From the NCBI GenBank assembly GCA_003094535.1, contig NATV01000091.1, positions 1 to 41,916 of the forward strand: 41,916 bases of DNA, given 5' to 3'. Each line of letters starts with the position of its first letter. Positions within the stretch are counted from its first letter, which is position 1. Below the pieces are notes generated by a model, which was not told the DNA's origin, did no database searches, and was given only the letters and a program-made list of their open reading frames with translations. The position numbers and the translations under genes are program-made. Positions 33,158 through 41,916 of this stretch are shown one piece after another. The stretch is from a gamma proteobacterium symbiont of Ctena orbiculata (GTDB taxonomy: Bacteria; Pseudomonadota; Gammaproteobacteria; Chromatiales; Chromatiaceae).

Positions 33158-33678
33158 CCTGTTGTCAGTTTCCAGCCCCTGCCCAGATAGGCCAGCGGCT
33201 GCAGGGGCAGGGGCAGGGATTCGATATCCAGGTCGGCGCGCAAACGCAGCTGGTAGGTCTCACCGGCCGTCAGCCTGGCCAGCTTGACCAGGGAAAGATT
33301 GGTGATCTCGCCCAATGCATGCAGCGCCGCCTCCTGGGTGACGAAGTTCTGCTCATCCCCCGTCTGTCTATCCACCACCCGATAGAGTTCAGTCAGGGCA
33401 TGGTAGCGAATCTGAAAGCTCAGGGTCGCCGCGAACGGGCTCGGCTCCCAGAATCCGCGCCATACCTTCTCCACGAAAAGCTGGACCTTGAGGGTCAGGG
33501 GCACGCCGTTGCTCAACGCCTCGTGGGCCTGCTCGCTCAGCTGATACTCTATTCGGGCATTCAGTTGATATTCGCTGTCGACCTGTTTTATCTGTACCTC
33601 CTTGATGCTGAAGGCGGCCGCCTCCGCCACGGGGAGCAACAGCAGTAGAGACAACAGCCAGGACAATCCGCTCTTCAT
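33130..33678 (-). CDS. DUF4390 exported protein
   Basis: A 182-residue protein with a signal peptide (MKSGLSWLLSLLLLLPVAEA) and a mature part of mostly beta character. It matches DUF4390, a family of unknown function typically encoded between rsmB and ntrY, exactly its position here. It overlaps rsmB by four bases (ATGA) at its start and ntrY at its end, so all are translated from one message. A periplasmic role connected with the NtrY sensor domain is possible but only inferred from linkage. Confidence 0.85.
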   Translation of the reverse strand: MKSGLSWLLSLLLLLPVAEAAAFSIKEVQIKQVDSEYQLNARIEYQLSEQAHEALSNGVPLTLKVQLFVEKVWRGFWEPSPFAATLSFQIRYHALTELYRVVDRQTGDEQNFVTQEAALHALGEITNLSLVKLARLTAGETYQLRLRADLDIESLPLPLQPLAYLGRGWKLTTGWSQWPLQP

Positions 33679-35003
33679 GAGGCCCTTTTTACCAGGTGCG
33701 CGTAGAAAAATCCGTCCATATTCCCCTCCCCGGGAGCGATCTGGCGCCCCACCGATCTGTTCTCCCCCCAGGTCACATCCAAGGGATCCGCTTGGGCATC
33801 CCCCTGCCGATGGAGAAACCGTTCGAGTTGCAGCTCATTCTCCTGGGGCAGCACCGAACAGGTGGCGTAGAGCATCCTGCCGCCGGGCTTCAACAACCCC
33901 CACACCCTATCCAGAATTGCCGCCTGAAGCTTGGTCAGACTCCCGATATCGCTCTCCCTGCGCAGATACTTGATGTCCGGATGGCGGCGTATGACACCCG
34001 TTGCCGAGCAGGGAACATCGAGCAGGATTCGATCATAGCATCGCTCCGCCCAGGATCCACCGGGATCGACGGCATCCCCCCGTTCCAGGGTTGCCTGGAG
34101 ACCGAGACGCGTGAGGTTCTCCCTGACCTGCTGCAGGCGCTCGGGATCGCTGTCCAGCGCAGTCAGCGAGATTCCAGGTTCCAGCTCCAGCATGTGGCAG
34201 CTCTTGCCTCCGGGGGCAGCGCAGGCATCCAACACCTGCTGGCCCGGCGCCAGATCCAACAGTCCCGCCGCCAGCTGTGCGGCGCCGTCCTGCACCGAGA
34301 CATGCCCCTGGGCGAAACCGGGCAGATCCTCCACATCGACAGCCTGGATCAGATTGATGCCGCATTCGACCTGGGGAATCGGCTCGGCCCCGATGCCGCT
34401 GTCGCGCAGCAGTTGCAGATAGGCCTGGCGCGAATGGATTTGCCGATTGACCCTGAGACTCATGGGAGGATGGCTGTTGAGCGCCTCGATACGCGTTTGC
34501 CAGCTGTCGGGCCATTGGCTCTGCACCGCCTGCAGCAACCAGGCCGGCATGGCATGAAGGGCATCCGGGTGCCGCTCCAGATCGGTCAACAGGCGCTCGC
34601 GCTGGCGTAGAAAGTTACGCAGTACACCGTTTATGAGCCCTACCGCCCATCGCTTGCCGAGTTTGTTCGCCGCGCCGGCGGTCTCATGCACGGCGGCGTG
34701 ATCCCCGACCCTGAGATAGAGAAGTTGATAGAGCCCCATCAGAATCAGGGCCTCGATATCCCGGTCCCTCGCCTTCAGGGGTTTCGCGAGCAGCTGGTGT
34801 TCCAGGTAGTGCAGCCGGTGATAAGTCCGCATCACGCCGAAGCAGATCGCCTGCACCAGCCCGCGGTCACGGCCATCTTCCAGTTGTGGAAGAAAATGGG
34901 GCAGCTGCTCGGAGAGGGAACGGCCGGCCAGCACCTGCTGAAGGACCCGTGCGGCGACCGAACGCGGATCACCCGAGGTCAATTTCCTGGCAGCGGCGGG
35001 CAT
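33675..35003 (-). CDS. rsmB: 16S rRNA (cytosine-967-C5)-methyltransferase
   Basis: A 442-residue RsmB (Sun/Fmu). An N-terminal NusB-like RNA-binding domain covers about 1-150. The SAM domain follows, with DACAAPGGKSCHMLEL and the two family cysteines in LDVPCSATGVIRRHPDIK and YATCSVLPQENE. It methylates C967 of 16S rRNA. Its start overlaps the fmt stop by one base (TAATG), and its stop overlaps the DUF4390 start by four. Confidence 0.96.
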   Translation of the reverse strand: MPAAARKLTSGDPRSVAARVLQQVLAGRSLSEQLPHFLPQLEDGRDRGLVQAICFGVMRTYHRLHYLEHQLLAKPLKARDRDIEALILMGLYQLLYLRVGDHAAVHETAGAANKLGKRWAVGLINGVLRNFLRQRERLLTDLERHPDALHAMPAWLLQAVQSQWPDSWQTRIEALNSHPPMSLRVNRQIHSRQAYLQLLRDSGIGAEPIPQVECGINLIQAVDVEDLPGFAQGHVSVQDGAAQLAAGLLDLAPGQQVLDACAAPGGKSCHMLELEPGISLTALDSDPERLQQVRENLTRLGLQATLERGDAVDPGGSWAERCYDRILLDVPCSATGVIRRHPDIKYLRRESDIGSLTKLQAAILDRVWGLLKPGGRMLYATCSVLPQENELQLERFLHRQGDAQADPLDVTWGENRSVGRQIAPGEGNMDGFFYAHLVKRAS

Positions 35004-35941
35004 TATCCCAGCACCACACCATCCATCGAGTGGGCATTGAGGAAATCGGCTGCGGATAGGGTCCGTTTTCCCGGCATCTGCAGCTGGAGTATGCGCAACA
35101 CGCCATTACCGGTGGCGACATCGATACCGGACTTGCCGCTGCGCAGCACCTCCCCCGGTTTCGCGGCGCACGCCTCGGCCAGCGGCTGGGACTGCCAGAT
35201 CCGCATCATCTTATCGGCGTAGCGGCACTGGGCCACGGGCCAGGGATTGAAGGCCCTCACCTTGCGGTCGATCATCTCCGCCGAGTCACTCCAGTCGACC
35301 ATGCCCTCCTGTTTATCCAACTTCTTGGCGTAGTTGGCCTCTGCCTCGTCCTGGGGTTCCCCCTCCAGCCTGTCCTCCGCCAGGGCGGGGAGGGACGCCA
35401 GTAACGCCTGCGCACCCAACTCGGCCAGCCGGTCATGCAGGCTGCCGCCGGTATCGCGGTCGTGAATGGGGGTCTTCAGCGCGTAGAGCATCGGGCCGGT
35501 ATCGAGACCGGCCTCCATCCGCATGATCGTGACCCCGCTCTCTCGATCGCCCGCCAACAGGGCACGCTGAATCGGTGCGGCCCCTCGCCAGCGCGGCAGC
35601 AGGGAGGCATGGATATTGATGCATCCCAGCCTGGGAATATCCAGCACAGCCTGTGGCAACAGCAGCCCGTAGGCCGCCACCACCATCAGATCCGCATCCA
35701 TCTCCGCCAGCTCATGTTGCGCAGCTTCATCCTTCAGCGAGGGTGGCTGCCTGACCTCCAGACCTTGCTCCAGGGCCAGCGCCTTGACCGGGCTGAACTG
35801 TACCTTTCTGCCACGACCGGCCGGCCGATCGGGCTGGGTATAGACCGCCACAATCTGGTGCGGGGTGGTCAATAGCGCCGCAAGGGCGGTGGCGGCGAAG
35901 TCCGGGGTACCGGCAAAGATGATTTTCAAAGCTTCAGCCAT
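35003..35941 (-). CDS. fmt: Methionyl-tRNA formyltransferase
   Basis: A 312-residue enzyme of usual length that formylates initiator Met-tRNA. Recognisable are IIFAGTPDFAATALAAL at the N-terminus, the folate-site CINIHASLLPRWRGAAPIQRA with catalytic Asn and His, and TGPMLYALKTPI. It follows def after 117 bases on the same strand, the standard def-fmt-rsmB order. No terminator is visible between def and fmt. Confidence 0.97.
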   Translation of the reverse strand: MAEALKIIFAGTPDFAATALAALLTTPHQIVAVYTQPDRPAGRGRKVQFSPVKALALEQGLEVRQPPSLKDEAAQHELAEMDADLMVVAAYGLLLPQAVLDIPRLGCINIHASLLPRWRGAAPIQRALLAGDRESGVTIMRMEAGLDTGPMLYALKTPIHDRDTGGSLHDRLAELGAQALLASLPALAEDRLEGEPQDEAEANYAKKLDKQEGMVDWSDSAEMIDRKVRAFNPWPVAQCRYADKMMRIWQSQPLAEACAAKPGEVLRSGKSGIDVATGNGVLRILQLQMPGKRTLSAADFLNAHSMDGVVLG

Positions 35942-36058
35942 AGATTGTCATCCGGATACCGTCTGGATGGGAAGCGAGCGTTGATATTGGGAACGGCGTC
36001 TCAGACAAACCCGGAGTGACGAATGAAGATTGTTTCAAGAGAAAACTCCACGGGGCGC

Positions 36059-36592
36059 TCAAATGACCTGCTGGGCCTTCGTACTGGGTGTTTCTTGCAG
36101 TCGACTCTCCTTTTCCAGCCGCTTGCGGATACGTTGGCGCTTCAGGCTGGATAGATAGTCGACAAACAGTTTACCTTCCAGGTGATCCAATTCATGCTGT
36201 ATACAGACCGCCAGCAAACCTTCGGCCTCCATTTCGAAAGCCTGCCCCTCTCGATCGAGGGCCCGGACCCGAATCTGATTCGCCCGTTTCACCAGTTCAT
36301 AGATACCGGGAACCGAAAGACATCCCTCTTCCATCTGCTCCTCGCCATCCTTTGCCAGAATCTCGGGATTTACCAGACAAAGGGGCTGATTTTTCTCTTC
36401 GGAGAGGTCGATTACAACCACCCGCTTGGCAACATTCACCTGGGTCGCGGCGAGTCCGATTCCCGGCGCCTGATACATGGTCTCAAGCATATCGTCAATC
36501 AGCCGACGTATAGAGTCGTCAACCTGAGCCACTGGTTTGGCCTTGTTGCGCAGTCGTGGATCGGGAAAGTGGAGTATGTCAAGAATCGCCAT
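36059..36592 (-). CDS. def: Peptide deformylase
   Basis: A 177-residue enzyme with all three metalloprotease motifs: [20 protein letters not shown] (Cys metal ligand) and [12 protein letters not shown] (two His ligands and catalytic Glu). It removes formyl groups from nascent proteins. ATG 36592 gives the normal [15 protein letters not shown] start; a TTG at 36604 would add four residues. It heads the minus-strand block, divergent from the tsaP-like gene across 185 bases that show no gene. Confidence 0.97.
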   Translation of the reverse strand: MAILDILHFPDPRLRNKAKPVAQVDDSIRRLIDDMLETMYQAPGIGLAATQVNVAKRVVVIDLSEEKNQPLCLVNPEILAKDGEEQMEEGCLSVPGIYELVKRANQIRVRALDREGQAFEMEAEGLLAVCIQHELDHLEGKLFVDYLSSLKRQRIRKRLEKESRLQETPSTKAQQVI

Positions 36593-36777
36593 CTGTTTTT
36601 CCAAAATCTATAGTACAAATGCAAGAAATTGCGCTAACATTATGATCATACTGGAAACTAGTGTAGTGTCACAGACTGTTTTTTCATTAAAATCGTCATC
36701 GATTATAGAACACAACACATGGGAGAATCTCCGCAGTAGATCGCTAGAATTTCCGCTACGCACCCAAGGGAATAGTT

Positions 36778-37812
36778 ATGTCATATCTTAACAACAAACT
36801 CATCGGAGTCATCAGCGGCCTGCTGCTCTCCTTTTGCGCACTTGCGGCCGAGCATGTCGCACTCAACCCTTCGCACCCGGAACGCTACACCGTGGTCAAG
36901 GGCGATACGCTGTGGGACATCTCATCGATGTTTCTGCGCGATCCCTGGCTCTGGCCGGAGGTCTGGTATGTCAATCCGCAGATTGAGAATCCCCATCTGA
37001 TCTTTCCCGGTGACGTGATCGAACTCACTTATCGCGACGGTCGACCGATGCTGCAACTGAGCCGAAAAGACAGGCTTTCCCCGCGCGTAAGGGCCACCCC
37101 GCTGGACCAGGCCATCCCGACCATCCCGATCGATGCCATCGCTCCCTTCCTCACCCGCCCCTACGTGGTCGACGAGAATGAGTTGGAGAAGGCCCCCTAT
37201 ATCGTCCACTTCCTGGATGACCACATCGTCGGCGGCGCGGGTATCAGCTACTACGCACGCAGCATCATGGAGGAGCGGCCGATTCAATATGCGGTCGTTA
37301 GACCTGAAAAGCCCTATAAAGATCCTGATACCGGCGAGATTCTCGGCTATGAAGCCCTCTATGTCGGTAATTCGGAGCTGAAAAGAACCGGCGATCCCGC
37401 CAAGCTGCTGCTTACCTCCTCGGAGATCGAAGCGCTCATCGGCGATCGACTGATCAAGGCCATGGAAGAGGAGCCGCTGATCGACTTTCAGCCCAGGGTG
37501 CCGGAGAGTGCCATCGAGGGCCGCATCATCTCGGTTCTCAACGGGGTTACCCAGATCGGCCAGTATCATGTGGTGGTGCTCAACAAGGGCAGCAACGTGG
37601 GATTGGAGGCAGGCCATGTATTGCGCATCCTGCAGGGGGGCGAGGATATTCGCGATATCGTCAAGGGCCGTGGTGAAACGGTCAGGCTGCCCCTGGAGGA
37701 AGCCGGCCACCTGATGGTGTTCCGCACCTTCGAAAAGGTCAGTTTCGCCCTGGTCATGGATGCGACCAAGCCTCTCCACGTGCTGGACTGGGTACGCACA
37801 CCGGGAAGCTAA
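36778..37812 (+). CDS. tsaP: TsaP-like LysM peptidoglycan-binding protein
   Basis: A 344-residue exported protein: signal peptide (about 1-24) and one LysM domain (about 36-86, YTVVKGDTLWDISSMFLRDP with WLWPEVWYVNPQIENPHLIFPGD). A long C-terminal part of unknown fold follows. Size, LysM sequence and position beside def/fmt and dprA match TsaP of Pseudomonas, which anchors the type IV pilus secretin to peptidoglycan. That role here is inferred; no pilus genes are in the window. The ATG at 36778 is followed directly by the signal peptide. dprA begins 11 bases after the stop. Confidence 0.82.
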   Translation: MSYLNNKLIGVISGLLLSFCALAAEHVALNPSHPERYTVVKGDTLWDISSMFLRDPWLWPEVWYVNPQIENPHLIFPGDVIELTYRDGRPMLQLSRKDRLSPRVRATPLDQAIPTIPIDAIAPFLTRPYVVDENELEKAPYIVHFLDDHIVGGAGISYYARSIMEERPIQYAVVRPEKPYKDPDTGEILGYEALYVGNSELKRTGDPAKLLLTSSEIEALIGDRLIKAMEEEPLIDFQPRVPESAIEGRIISVLNGVTQIGQYHVVVLNKGSNVGLEAGHVLRILQGGEDIRDIVKGRGETVRLPLEEAGHLMVFRTFEKVSFALVMDATKPLHVLDWVRTPGS

Positions 37813-37823
37813 ATAAATCTGAC

Positions 37824-38996
37824 ATGCCGAATAGCATGGATCGCATATCCGGCACCCCACCTTCCGACACCGAGGCCTGGCTGCTGGTCGGCCTCGCCTC
37901 GGGCATCGGCAGTCGCTACTTCCAGCGCCTGCTGGACCACTACGGCGATCCCCAGGCGATCCTTGGCGCCAGCCGCAGGGAGCTCGCCGAACTCGGTATC
38001 TCGCATGCGGCGATAGACAATCTGCTGCGGCAGGATCGGAGCAGGATTGAATCCTCGCTGGCCTGGTTGGCGCAGCCCAATCATCAACTGCTCACCCTGG
38101 GCGACGAGGCCTATCCCCCGCTGTTGCGGCAGATCGACGCCCCGCCTCCCCTGCTCTTCCTGATGGGTGACAAAACCCTGCTGCTGCAGCCTCAGTTGGC
38201 CATCGTCGGCAGCCGAAATCCGACGACCACGGGCATCGACAACGCCCGCGAGTTCGCCCGCTGCCTGGCCGCCGCCGGTATCTGCATCACCAGCGGCCTG
38301 GCCCAGGGTATCGATGGCGCCGCCCACGAGGGGGCGCTCAAGGGCGGCCCGACCATTGCGGTGATGGGTACGGGGCCGGACCGGATCTATCCCGCCCTTC
38401 ACAAGGATCTTGCCCACAGGATTGCCGAAGAGGCACTGCTGATCACCGAGTTTCCCCCCGGCATCCCGGCGAAAGCGGAAAATTTCCCCCGCCGCAACCG
38501 GATAATCAGCGGCCTCGCCCTCGGTACCCTGGTGGTCGAGGCCACGCTGCAGAGCGGATCGCTGATCACCGCCAGGCTCTCGAGCGAACAGGGCCGCGAA
38601 GTCTTTGCCATTCCCGGCTCCATCCACAATCCCCAGGCCCGCGGCTGCCATGCCCTGATCAGGCAGGGCGCCAAACTGGTCGAGTCGGCCCAGGACATCA
38701 TCGAGGAATTGGGTTCCCTCTTCGCAACCCTGGACACCCGGGGGGAACCAGGGACGGCCCGGCAGACCGCATTGGACTTCGAAGCAGACGCCGATTATCA
38801 GCTGTTGGACCAGGCCCTTGGCTATGATCCGGTATCAGTTGACGAATTAATTGCGCGTACGGGTTTGACCGCGGAGGCAGTTTCGTCCATGCTGCTTTTG
38901 CTCGAGCTCGAAGGTCATGTATCATCGGCTCCCGGCGGCTACTACTGCCGCGTTGACAGATTGACATCCCGCCCCAGCGGGAGAGAGAGCATATGA
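37824..38996 (+). CDS. dprA: DNA-processing protein DprA
   Basis: A 390-residue protein. An N-terminal SAM-like region precedes the Rossmann core, which carries AIVGSRNPTTTG, ITSGLAQGIDGAAHEGAL, AVMGTGPDRIYP, FPRRNRIISGL and VVEATLQSGSLITA. A C-terminal winged-helix part follows (about 315-380). DprA loads RecA onto incoming single strands during natural transformation. Its stop overlaps the smg start by four bases (ATGA). ATG 37824 has no strong ribosome-binding site; ATG 37836 is an alternative. Confidence 0.96.
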   Translation: MPNSMDRISGTPPSDTEAWLLVGLASGIGSRYFQRLLDHYGDPQAILGASRRELAELGISHAAIDNLLRQDRSRIESSLAWLAQPNHQLLTLGDEAYPPLLRQIDAPPPLLFLMGDKTLLLQPQLAIVGSRNPTTTGIDNAREFARCLAAAGICITSGLAQGIDGAAHEGALKGGPTIAVMGTGPDRIYPALHKDLAHRIAEEALLITEFPPGIPAKAENFPRRNRIISGLALGTLVVEATLQSGSLITARLSSEQGREVFAIPGSIHNPQARGCHALIRQGAKLVESAQDIIEELGSLFATLDTRGEPGTARQTALDFEADADYQLLDQALGYDPVSVDELIARTGLTAEAVSSMLLLLELEGHVSSAPGGYYCRVDRLTSRPSGRESI

Positions 38997-39469
38997 ACGA
39001 AAACGTGGTCGATATCCTGATCTACCTCTACGAAAACTACATGGATGGCGAACAGGCCCCACCCTCAGATCAACACGAACTGCGTGATGAGTTGATTCAG
39101 GCAGGCTTTCCCTCTGCAGAGATCAACAAGGCCTTTGATTGGCTGGACGAGCTTGCCAACAGCGATCAGTCGCAGCATGGCGAAAGCGACCCAACCCACT
39201 CACTGCGCATCTTCACCGAGGAGGAGACGGCAAGGTTGGATGTGGACTCCCGCGGCCTGCTGCTGTTTCTGGAGCAGAATGACATCCTTACGACGAATGC
39301 ACGCGAGCTTGTGATCGAACGCGCCCTGGCTCTCGACACCGCAATCATTACAGAAGAGGAGTTGAAATGGATTATTCTCCTGGTTTTGATGAATCAGCCC
39401 GGTCAGGAAGCGGCCTTCGCGCGCATGGAGGACATGGTCTATAACGACATCCCTGTTTTCCTGCATTAG
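38993..39469 (+). CDS. smg: Smg family protein (DUF494)
   Basis: A 158-residue acidic soluble protein of the Smg/DUF494 family, recognisable from MNENVVDILIYLYENYM and AFDWLDELANS and from its position between dprA and topA, which is conserved in gammaproteobacteria. Function unknown. It overlaps dprA by four bases and is followed 87 bases later by topA. Confidence 0.95.
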   Translation: MNENVVDILIYLYENYMDGEQAPPSDQHELRDELIQAGFPSAEINKAFDWLDELANSDQSQHGESDPTHSLRIFTEEETARLDVDSRGLLLFLEQNDILTTNARELVIERALALDTAIITEEELKWIILLVLMNQPGQEAAFARMEDMVYNDIPVFLH

Positions 39470-39556
39470 CCAACACTGACAATAAAAAATCCTTGATTTC
39501 TTTTTCGCGGGAGGGTTCACTGTCCCGCATTTTTCCCCTGGAACGACCCTACATCG

Positions 39557-41836
39557 ATGAATCTGGTTATTGTTGAATCGCCCGCAAAGGCAAAAACAAT
39601 CAAGAAATATCTCGGCGGAAACTTCGAGGTAATGGCCTCCTATGGCCATGTAAGGGACCTGGTCCCGAAGGAGGGCGCAGTTGATCCGGACCAGGGCTTC
39701 GCCATGAAGTACCAGGTCATCGAGCGTAACGATCGTCATGTCCAGGCAATTACCAAGGCGCTGAAAAAATCGGAGGCCCTCTACCTGGCGACTGACCCCG
39801 ACCGCGAAGGCGAGGCCATCTCCTGGCATCTCTCCGAACTGCTGCGGGAGCGGGGCAAGCTCAAGGACAAGCAGGTCTATCGCGTGGTCTTCAACGAGAT
39901 CACCAAAAAGGCGGTCAACGACGCCATTGCCAACCCCCGCGACCTCTCCCACGATCTGGTCGACGCACAGCAGGCACGCCGGGCCCTGGACTATCTGGTG
40001 GGCTTCAACCTCTCGCCCCTGCTGTGGAAAAAGGTTCGCAGAGGCCTCTCCGCGGGACGGGTGCAGAGCCCCGCGCTGCGCATGATCGTCGAACGGGAAG
40101 AGGAGATCGAGGCCTTCAAGGCACAAGAGTTCTGGACCATCGAGGCCGACACAGAAAAACAGAAACAGCGTTTCTCCGCGAGGCTCACCCACTACCAGGG
40201 CGAGAAGTTGGAAAAGTTCAGTATCACCGACGAGGCAACCGCCAAGGCGGCTGAAACACGACTGCATGAGGCCGGCAGCGACGGGCTGCGGGTGGTCAAG
40301 GTCGAAAAAAAGCAGCGCAAGCGCAATCCGGCGCCGCCCTTCACCACCTCCACCCTGCAACAGGAGGCGGCACGCAAGCTGGGCTTCACCGCGCAACGCA
40401 CCATGCGTACCGCGCAGCAGCTCTACGAAGGTGTCGATGTGGGCCAGGGCACCGTCGGCCTGATCACCTATATGCGAACCGACTCCGTCCACCTGGCGGA
40501 CGAGGCGCTGGATGAGATCCGCGATCTCATCAGCCGGCGCTACGGGGCCGATCAACTTCCCCCCACGGTGCGTCACTTCAAGACCAAGTCGAAGAATGCC
40601 CAGGAGGCCCACGAGGCGATCAGGCCCACCTCGGTGATGCGCATCCCCGATGAGATCAGGGATAGCCTGACCAAGGACCAGGCCAAGCTGTATGAGCTGA
40701 TCTGGAAAAGATCGGTCGCCTGCCAGATGATCCACGCCACCATCCACACGGTTGCCGCCGATCTCGCCTGCGGTGAGGGTAACCTGTTCCGCGCCAACGG
40801 CTCGGTGATCGCCAAACCCGGCTTCATCGCGGTCTACCAGGAGGGCCTCGACGACGGCGCCAAGAGCGACAGCGACGAGAAACTGCTGCCGCCGCTCACC
40901 GAGGGTGAAACCCTGCCGCTGAAGGCCATCCGTCCCGAGCAGCACTTTACCGAGCCGCCACCCCGCTACAGCGAGGCGAGCCTGGTGAAGGCGCTCGAGG
41001 AGTACGGCATAGGCCGCCCCTCGACCTATGCCTCCATCATCTCCACCCTGCAGGATCGGGAGTACGTGGTGCTGGAGAAGAAACGCTTCAAACCCACCGA
41101 TGTCGGCCGGGTGGTGAACAAATTCCTCACCGAATATTTCACCCGCTATGTAGACTACGACTTCACCGCCAACCTGGAGGACGAACTCGATGCCGTCTCC
41201 CGCGGCGAGGAGGATTGGATCCCCCTGCTGAGCAAGTTCTGGGGGCCGTTCAAGGATCGGATCGACCACACCCAGGAGAACGTCAAGCGCAGCGACGTCA
41301 CCCACGAGGCGCTGGATGAGGCCTGTCCCCAATGTGGCGCCCAGCTCTCGATACGCCTGGGACGGCACGGCCGTTTCATCGGCTGCACCAACTACCCCAC
41401 CTGCGACTACACCAGGGATCTCAATGCGGATACTGCAGAGAAGGAGGAGCCCGAGGTCGTGGAAGGACGCAGCTGCCCCGAATGCGGCTCCGAACTGGTC
41501 ATCAAGCGCGGCCGCTACGGCAAATTCATCGGCTGCTCCAGCTATCCGACATGTAACTATATCGAACCGCTGGAAAAGCCCGAGGATACCGGCGTCACCT
41601 GTCCCAAGTGCCACAAGGGAACCTTGCTGAAACGAAAATCACGCCGCGGCAAGATCTTCTACTCCTGTTCCACCTACCCGGATTGCGACTACGCGGTATG
41701 GAACGAGCCGGTGGCCGAGCCCTGCCCCAACTGCGGCTGGCCGGTGCTGACCATCAAGACCACCAAACGCAAGGGCACCGAGAAGGTCTGTCCGCAGAAG
41801 GATTGCTCGTTCAGCGAGCCTGTGGTCGATAGCTGA
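39557..41836 (+). CDS. topA: DNA topoisomerase I
   Basis: A 759-residue type IA topoisomerase that relaxes negative supercoils. The Toprim domain has E7 in VIVESPAKA and the metal motif DPDREGE (80-86). The active tyrosine is Y305 in TYMRTDS. The C-terminus carries three clear four-cysteine zinc modules (CPQCG...CTNYPTC, CPECG...CSSYPTC, CPKC...CSTYPDC) and a shorter fourth (CPNCG...CPQKDC). It is about 100 residues shorter than E. coli TopA, mostly at the C-terminus, which is normal variation. A dispersed repeat begins 10 bases after the stop. Confidence 0.97.
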   Translation: MNLVIVESPAKAKTIKKYLGGNFEVMASYGHVRDLVPKEGAVDPDQGFAMKYQVIERNDRHVQAITKALKKSEALYLATDPDREGEAISWHLSELLRERGKLKDKQVYRVVFNEITKKAVNDAIANPRDLSHDLVDAQQARRALDYLVGFNLSPLLWKKVRRGLSAGRVQSPALRMIVEREEEIEAFKAQEFWTIEADTEKQKQRFSARLTHYQGEKLEKFSITDEATAKAAETRLHEAGSDGLRVVKVEKKQRKRNPAPPFTTSTLQQEAARKLGFTAQRTMRTAQQLYEGVDVGQGTVGLITYMRTDSVHLADEALDEIRDLISRRYGADQLPPTVRHFKTKSKNAQEAHEAIRPTSVMRIPDEIRDSLTKDQAKLYELIWKRSVACQMIHATIHTVAADLACGEGNLFRANGSVIAKPGFIAVYQEGLDDGAKSDSDEKLLPPLTEGETLPLKAIRPEQHFTEPPPRYSEASLVKALEEYGIGRPSTYASIISTLQDREYVVLEKKRFKPTDVGRVVNKFLTEYFTRYVDYDFTANLEDELDAVSRGEEDWIPLLSKFWGPFKDRIDHTQENVKRSDVTHEALDEACPQCGAQLSIRLGRHGRFIGCTNYPTCDYTRDLNADTAEKEEPEVVEGRSCPECGSELVIKRGRYGKFIGCSSYPTCNYIEPLEKPEDTGVTCPKCHKGTLLKRKSRRGKIFYSCSTYPDCDYAVWNEPVAEPCPNCGWPVLTIKTTKRKGTEKVCPQKDCSFSEPVVDS

Positions 41837-41846
41837 CTCGGAATTC

Positions 41847-41916
41847 AGTCCGCAAATGAACGCGAATAAACGCAAATTTTTCGTAAGGTGCGGCAAGCCA
41901 CACCCAACGCAAGAAA
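41847..41916. repeat. Dispersed inverted-terminus repeat, copy D (cut by window edge)
   Basis: The left terminus (41847-41877) is identical over 31 bases to that of copy B (AGTCCGCAAATGAACGCGAA and the following TAAACGCAAAT). It is followed by an AGGTGCGGC...GCCACACCC hairpin remnant, after which the window ends. From the pattern of the other copies, a gene convergent with topA is expected just beyond the edge. Confidence 0.88.

Noticed and set aside
39200-41614. Long open frame of about 800 codons antisense to topA and smg
   Set aside because: Both genes on the other strand have full sets of family motifs; the antisense frame shows none and is explained by GC-rich third positions.
15191-41916. 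Repeated short units in intergenic gaps as a possible CRISPR array
   Set aside because: The units are inverted at element ends with no regularly spaced unique spacers, and no cas genes are present.

Overview
The window reads as chromosomal DNA of a sulfur-oxidising, probably chemolithoautotrophic gammaproteobacterium. Three things point there. It carries dissimilatory APS reductase (aprBA) with a Qmo/Hdr-type electron-transfer operon. It has a CbbQ/CbbO Rubisco-activase pair. It also has the gammaproteobacterial housekeeping block def-fmt-rsmB-DUF4390-ntrY-ntrX next to a tsaP-like LysM gene, dprA, smg and topA. I cannot name the genus from sequence alone; the gene set would fit a Sedimenticola/Thiodiazotropha-like lineage.

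Layout. 0-3.2 kb (minus): the start of a secreted protein cut by the window edge, then cbbO and cbbQ, with no Rubisco genes in view. 3.5-6.0 kb (plus): a receiver-like/PAS/PAS/GGDEF/EAL cyclic-di-GMP protein. 6.4-11.5 kb (plus): qmoA-qmoB-hdrC-hdrB, closed by a strong terminator. 11.7-16.3 kb: a Ycf46-like AAA+ ATPase, a membrane-anchored response regulator, a pterin dehydratase and a YkgJ-type cysteine-cluster protein. 16.5-19.0 kb (minus): aprB-aprA with its own terminator. 19.6-22.5 kb (plus): a five-gene operon with overlapping start and stop codons (thioredoxin-like/HEAT protein, unknown protein, DUF423, a stand-alone RlmK-like methyltransferase, YqaA-like membrane protein). 22.8-25.6 kb (minus): trkA-trkH potassium uptake. 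25.9-29.4 kb (plus): a PhoX/DUF839 lipoprotein followed by a large di-haem lipoprotein. 29.6-36.6 kb (minus): def, fmt, rsmB, DUF4390, ntrY, ntrX. 36.8-41.8 kb (plus): tsaP-like, dprA, smg, topA.

How the genes work together. AprBA would convert sulfite plus AMP to APS in the oxidative direction. QmoAB with HdrCB would take the electrons, apparently without the membrane subunit QmoC. CbbQ/CbbO would remodel inhibited Rubisco encoded elsewhere, so energy conservation and carbon fixation are both represented. TrkAH, NtrYX and the cyclic-di-GMP protein cover ion homeostasis and signalling.

Less ordinary features: a dispersed repeat with inverted termini, present four times, three of them exactly between convergent genes; a PhoX-like plus di-haem lipoprotein pair sitting between ntrX and trkA on the opposite strand; an NtrX without a GAFTGA loop and with a changed Walker A lysine; a receiver domain that has lost its phospho-acceptor; and an apr/qmo locus that is split and convergent. 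All assignments rest on motif recognition by eye; no database search was run.
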